A DNA stretch of 64,000 nucleotides from Limiplasma sp048370855 (GTDB lineage: Bacteria; Bacillota; Clostridia; Christensenellales; Aristaeellaceae), in NCBI GenBank assembly GCA_048370855.1, contig DBGEOK010000109.1, forward strand, positions 43,421 through 107,420, written 5' to 3'. The notes below the pieces were generated by a model. It had not been told where the DNA came from and made no database searches. It saw only the letters and a list, made by a program, of their open reading frames with translations. Below are positions 56,469 through 64,000 of this stretch, piece by piece. Numbering within the stretch: position 1 is the first letter of the stretch; every line of letters begins with the position of its first letter. The position numbers and the translations under genes were made by a program.

Positions 56469-59400
56469 ATGGTGCATGAGGTTCAAATGGGGAAGCTGAG
56501 AAAGCGCATGAGCTTCTCACGCATCGAGGAGATTCTGGACATGCCCGATCTCATCGAGGTGCAGAAGAACTCGTACAAGCGCTTCCTGGAGGTCGACCTG
56601 AGGGAGGTGCTGGACGACGTTTCGCCAATCGTCGACTACACCGAGAACTTGTCCCTGGAGTTTGTTGATTATTCCCTGGACGAGCCCAAAAACAGCGTGG
56701 AGCGCTGCAAGGAGCGCGACATGACCTATGCCGCGCCGCTCAAGGTCTTCGTCCGCCTCAAGAACCGTGAAACGGGCGAGATCAAGGAATCCGACGTTTT
56801 CATGGGCGACTTCCCCCTCATGACCGAGCACGGTACCTTTATCATCAACGGCGCGGAGCGCGTCATCGTCAGCCAGCTTGTGCGTTCCCCAGGCGTGTAT
56901 TACGGGGATCAGATCGATAAGGCCGGCAAGCACCTGTTTTCCACCACCGTCATCCCCAACCGCGGCGCGTGGCTGGAATATGAGACCGACTCCAACGACG
57001 TGCTGTGGGTTCGTATCGACCGCGCGCGCAAGCTGCCCATTACGCTGATTCTCCGCGCCCTGGGCTACGGCACCGACGCTGAAATCATCGACCTGCTGGG
57101 CGAGGACGAACGGCTGATGGCCACCATCCAGCGCGGCGACAACGCCAAAAGCCGCGACGAGGGCCTGATCGAGATTTACAAGCGCCAAAAGCCCGGCGAG
57201 CCGCCCACGCGCGACAGCGCGATGAACCTGTTCAACTCCCTGTTTTTTGACGCCAAGCGCTATGACCTGATGCGCGTAGGCCGTTACAAGTTTAACAAGA
57301 AGCTCTCCCTCGCCACGCGCATTCAGGATCAGGTGGCGGCGGAGGACGTGGCCGACCCCGCGACGGGAGAGGTGCTGGTTCGCCAGGGCGAGGTGATCGA
57401 GAAGGACGTCGCGCGCAAAATCCAGAACACGGGCGTCAACAGCGTGCGGATTCAGGTGGAGGGGCATACGCATAAGGTGGTGGGAAACCACTTTGTGGAC
57501 GCGTCCAGCTTCCTGCCCTTCGACCCTAAGGAGTGCGGCATTCAGGAGAATGTGCTCTATCCCGTGCTCAAGGAAATCCTGGAGGGCTGCGAGGGCGAGG
57601 AACAGCTCCGCGAGGCGCTGAAGGCCCATATTCACGACCTGGTTCCCAAGCATATCGTCGCCCAGGATATCGTGGCCTCCGTCAGCTACCTGCTGGGCCT
57701 GCCCTACGGGGTCGGCTTTACGGACGATATCGACCATCTGGGAAACCGCCGCCTGCGCAGCGTCGGGGAGCTTTTACAAAACCAAATCCGCATCGGCCTT
57801 TCCCGCCTGGAGCGCGTGGTGCGCGAGCGCATGGCCATTCAGGACGCGGATGAGGTCCGGCCCGGGGAGCTGATCAATATTCGCCCTGTCAGCGCGGCGA
57901 TCAAGGAGTTTTTCGGCTCCTCCCAGCTTTCGCAGTTCATGGACCAGCCCAACCCCCTGGCGGAGCTGACGCATAAGCGCCGCCTGTCCGCCCTTGGACC
58001 GGGCGGCCTCAACCGCGACCGCGCCTCCTTTGAGGTGCGCGACGTGCATTACAGCCACTATGCCCGCATCTGTCCCATCGAGACGCCTGAAGGGCCCAAT
58101 ATCGGCCTGATCGGCTCGCTGGCGACCTACGCGCGGATTAACGAGTACGGCTTCATCGAGGCCCCTTACCGCGTGGTGGACAAAAAAACCCATAAGGTGA
58201 CGGAGGAAATCGTCTACATGACCGCCGACGAGGAGGATTTCTATAAGGTCGCGCAGGCCAACGAACCCCTCAACGACGACGGCAGCTTCCAGAACGAGGA
58301 GGTCGCCGTGCGCGACAGGGCCGAGATCATCCAGGTTCCGGTCAGCCAGGTGGACCTCATCGACGTAAGCCCCCGCCAGGTGGTTTCGGTAGCCACGGCC
58401 ATGATCCCCTTCCTGGAAAACGACGACGCCACGCGCGCCCTGATGGGCTCCAACATGCAGCGCCAGGCGGTTCCGCTCCTGGTGCCCGAGGCTCCCATCA
58501 TCGGTACGGGCATGGAGTACAAGGCCGCGCACGACAGCGGCGTGGTGCTGCTTTCCAAGCAGGACGGCGTGATCGAGAAGGTGTCCGGCAACGAGATTGT
58601 GCTGAAGGATACCCTGGGCGAGCGCCATACCTACCGCCTGAGCAAGTTTGCGCGCAGCAATCAGGGCACCTGCATCAACCAGCGCCCGCGCGTGCGGCAG
58701 GGTCAGACGATTGAAAAGGGCGACCTGCTGGCCGACGGCCCGTCTACCGAAAAGGGCGAGATCGGCTTGGGGCGCAACGTCCTGATCGGCTTCATGACGT
58801 GGGAGGGCTATAACTACGAGGACGCCGTCCTCATCAGCGAAAAGCTGGTGAAGGAGGACGTCTATACCTCCATCCATATCGAGGAGTTTGAGTCCGAGGC
58901 GCGCGAAACCAAGCTTGGACCGGAGGAGATCACCCGCGACATTCCCAATATTGGCGACGACGCGGTGAAGGACCTTGACGAGGAGGGCATCATCCGCATC
59001 GGCGCGGAGGTTCGCAGCGGCGATATCCTTGTGGGCAAGGTAACGCCCAAGGGCGAAACCGACCTGACCGCCGAGGAGCGCCTGCTGCGCGCCATCTTTG
59101 GCGAAAAGGCGCGCGAGGTGCGCGATACCTCGCTGCGCGTGCCGCACGGCGAGGGCGGAATCGTGGTGGACGTGAAGATTTTTACTCGGGAAAACAAGGA
59201 TGAGCTTTCTCCCGGCGTAAACAAGATGGTTCGCGTCTATATCGCCCAGAAGCGCAAGATCAGCGTGGGAGACAAGATGGCCGGTCGCCACGGCAATAAG
59301 GGCGTCGTATCGCGCATTCTGCGCGAGGAGGATATGCCCTTTATGCCCGACGGCACTCCGCTCCAAATCGTTCTTAACCCGCTGGGCGTCCCCTCCCGGA

Positions 59401-60209
59401 TGAATTTGGGACAGGTGCTGGAGGTTCACCTTGGCATGGCGGCCAAGGCGCTGGGCTGGCATGTGGCAACCCCTGTCTTTGACGGCGCGACCGAAGAAGA
59501 CATTGAGGAATGCCTCCGGCAGGCGGGCATGAACCCCAACGGCAAGACGATCCTGTACGACGGCCGCACGGGCGAGCCCTTTGAAAACCCCGTCACCGTC
59601 GGCTACATGTACTTCCTGAAGCTTCACCACCTGGTGGACGACAAGATGCACGCGCGCTCGGTCGGCCCATATTCTCTGGTGACGCAGCAGCCCCTCGGCG
59701 GCAAGGCGCAGTTTGGCGGCCAGCGCTTCGGCGAGATGGAGGTGTGGGCGCTTGAGGCCTATGGCGCGGCCAATACCCTCCAGGAGATTCTCACCGTCAA
59801 GTCCGACGATATCGTAGGCCGCGTCAAAACCTACGAGGCCATCGTCAAGGGCACCAACATCCCCGCGCCCGGCGTGCCGGAAAGCTTCAAGGTGCTGATT
59901 AAGGAGCTGCAGTCCCTGGCGCTGGATATCCGCGTCCTGGACACCAACAAGGAGGAAATCATCATCCGCGAGCTGGACGATGATGATCTCGATATGGAAA
60001 CCGCTTCCGCCGCGCGCTACGAGGAAGAGCGGGAGGAGGCGTTCGCCAAGCCCGAGGAGCAGGAGACCGAGGAGGTCTCCGTCGACGAGGACGTGGAGGT
60101 TGATTTCAGCCTTGACGACGATCTGGATGATTTTGACATGGATCTGGGCGACGACCTTGAAGCCATCGACTTGGATGAGGACGAGAAGCCCGGCGACGAT
60201 GAGGAATAA
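56469..60209 (+). CDS. rpoB: RNA polymerase beta subunit
   Basis: A 1246-residue beta subunit. It has the usual order of lobes, protrusion, fork and flap. The rifampicin-binding stretch FFGSSQLSQFMDQPNPLAELTHKRRLSALGPGG keeps Asp, His and the key Ser, so a wild-type drug site is expected. KMAGRHGNKG and QPLGGKAQFGGQRFGEMEVWAL are present. An acidic C-terminal tail (about 1180-1246) goes beyond the conserved core. Start: ATG at 56469, with AAGGGGTGAT at 56452-56461 as the ribosome binding site; GTG 56457 and ATG 56460 overlap that site. No ribosomal protein genes precede it, unlike the common rplJL-rpoBC order. Confidence 0.97.
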   Translation: MVHEVQMGKLRKRMSFSRIEEILDMPDLIEVQKNSYKRFLEVDLREVLDDVSPIVDYTENLSLEFVDYSLDEPKNSVERCKERDMTYAAPLKVFVRLKNRETGEIKESDVFMGDFPLMTEHGTFIINGAERVIVSQLVRSPGVYYGDQIDKAGKHLFSTTVIPNRGAWLEYETDSNDVLWVRIDRARKLPITLILRALGYGTDAEIIDLLGEDERLMATIQRGDNAKSRDEGLIEIYKRQKPGEPPTRDSAMNLFNSLFFDAKRYDLMRVGRYKFNKKLSLATRIQDQVAAEDVADPATGEVLVRQGEVIEKDVARKIQNTGVNSVRIQVEGHTHKVVGNHFVDASSFLPFDPKECGIQENVLYPVLKEILEGCEGEEQLREALKAHIHDLVPKHIVAQDIVASVSYLLGLPYGVGFTDDIDHLGNRRLRSVGELLQNQIRIGLSRLERVVRERMAIQDADEVRPGELINIRPVSAAIKEFFGSSQLSQFMDQPNPLAELTHKRRLSALGPGGLNRDRASFEVRDVHYSHYARICPIETPEGPNIGLIGSLATYARINEYGFIEAPYRVVDKKTHKVTEEIVYMTADEEDFYKVAQANEPLNDDGSFQNEEVAVRDRAEIIQVPVSQVDLIDVSPRQVVSVATAMIPFLENDDATRALMGSNMQRQAVPLLVPEAPIIGTGMEYKAAHDSGVVLLSKQDGVIEKVSGNEIVLKDTLGERHTYRLSKFARSNQGTCINQRPRVRQGQTIEKGDLLADGPSTEKGEIGLGRNVLIGFMTWEGYNYEDAVLISEKLVKEDVYTSIHIEEFESEARETKLGPEEITRDIPNIGDDAVKDLDEEGIIRIGAEVRSGDILVGKVTPKGETDLTAEERLLRAIFGEKAREVRDTSLRVPHGEGGIVVDVKIFTRENKDELSPGVNKMVRVYIAQKRKISVGDKMAGRHGNKGVVSRILREEDMPFMPDGTPLQIVLNPLGVPSRMNLGQVLEVHLGMAAKALGWHVATPVFDGATEEDIEECLRQAGMNPNGKTILYDGRTGEPFENPVTVGYMYFLKLHHLVDDKMHARSVGPYSLVTQQPLGGKAQFGGQRFGEMEVWALEAYGAANTLQEILTVKSDDIVGRVKTYEAIVKGTNIPAPGVPESFKVLIKELQSLALDIRVLDTNKEEIIIRELDDDDLDMETASAARYEEEREEAFAKPEEQETEEVSVDEDVEVDFSLDDDLDDFDMDLGDDLEAIDLDEDEKPGDDEE

Positions 60210-60247
60210 GCTGATCCAGCCCATAGACCGAAAGGGAGTGCCGCGTT

Positions 60248-63811
<3,564 letters not shown>

Positions 63812-63816
63812 GCAAG

Positions 63817-63850
63817 AGCCCGCCGGTCATTGCGCCGGCGGGCTGTTTTT
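63817..63850 (+). terminator. Terminator of rpoBC
   Basis: 10-base-pair stem AGCCCGCCGG (63817-63826) with CCGGCGGGCT (63835-63844), followed by GTTTTT. No gene starts between here and the window end. Confidence 0.9.
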
Positions 63851-64000
63851 ATGCCAAAAGGCGCTGTGGCGCTAAATGACGTGAGCGATACATGAATTGC
63901 CGCAAAGAGACGGTCGGCAGGCCCGTTCGCATGGTATATCCGCCTGCGGCTTGCCGGGCTGGCGCGGGGGAGCTTGGAGGGCTTGACCGTTCCTCAGCCC

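Overview
The window reads as a piece of a GC-rich, endospore-forming Firmicute of the class Clostridia, probably an anaerobic gut or rumen dweller. The reasons are the spoVT / SpoVB-type flippase / MazG run with a forespore-type promoter, a SCIFF ranthipeptide with its radical SAM maturase, RNase J, clear AGGAGG ribosome binding sites, several TTG starts, and many glycoside hydrolases and surface proteins. A finer taxonomic placement cannot be supported from the sequence alone.

Layout. 0-2 kb: the end of a GH38 alpha-mannosidase, overlapped by a GH20 hexosaminidase. 2.1-4.5 kb: a small amidase-fold protein and lysA, divergent. 4.8-12.8 kb: a five-gene MacB/YknXYZ-like ABC efflux operon (three adaptor-like proteins) facing a two-component system and an exported nitroreductase-like protein. 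12.8-14.8 kb: almost gene-free, with tRNA-Val(CAC) and tRNA-Arg(CCG), each with a strong promoter, encoded CCA and terminator. 14.8-21.5 kb: GH2 beta-galactosidase, an NAD-dependent epimerase/reductase, a TetR regulator, and a GntR-ABC transporter operon. 21.9-25.1 kb: a three-gene membrane operon of a PopT-type undecaprenyl-phosphate translocase (DUF368), a DUF1538 membrane protein with a two-fold internal repeat, and a tandem-duplicated PII-like protein. 25.4-32.9 kb: spoVT, SpoVB-like flippase, mazG, HU, the SCIFF precursor and maturase, and an HtrA protease.

33.3-50.1 kb is the most distinctive accessory region. A secreted caspase-like protein is divergent from a glycan locus of four GT2 transferases, a pyruvyl transferase, an aldo/keto reductase, a hexapeptide acyltransferase, a Wzm permease fused to an F420-dehydrogenase-beta-like iron-sulphur domain, and Wzt. 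A secreted protein with about 14 Fn3 repeats follows. Both secreted proteins carry mucin-like Pro/Thr linkers. 50.5-56.2 kb: MATE exporter, RNase J, MFS exporter, RseC-like protein. 56.3-63.9 kb: rpoB-rpoC as a free-standing unit with its own strong promoter and terminator.

Two themes join many of the genes. One is building and exporting cell-surface glycan (lipid-carrier recycling, flippase, glycosyltransferases, Wzm/Wzt, secreted linker proteins). The other is export and envelope stress (efflux systems, HtrA, MATE, MFS). Three intergenic clusters of consecutive stem-loops (about 4.54-4.82, 21.61-21.87 and 54.03-54.21 kb) share sequence features and look like an uncharacterised dispersed repeat family.
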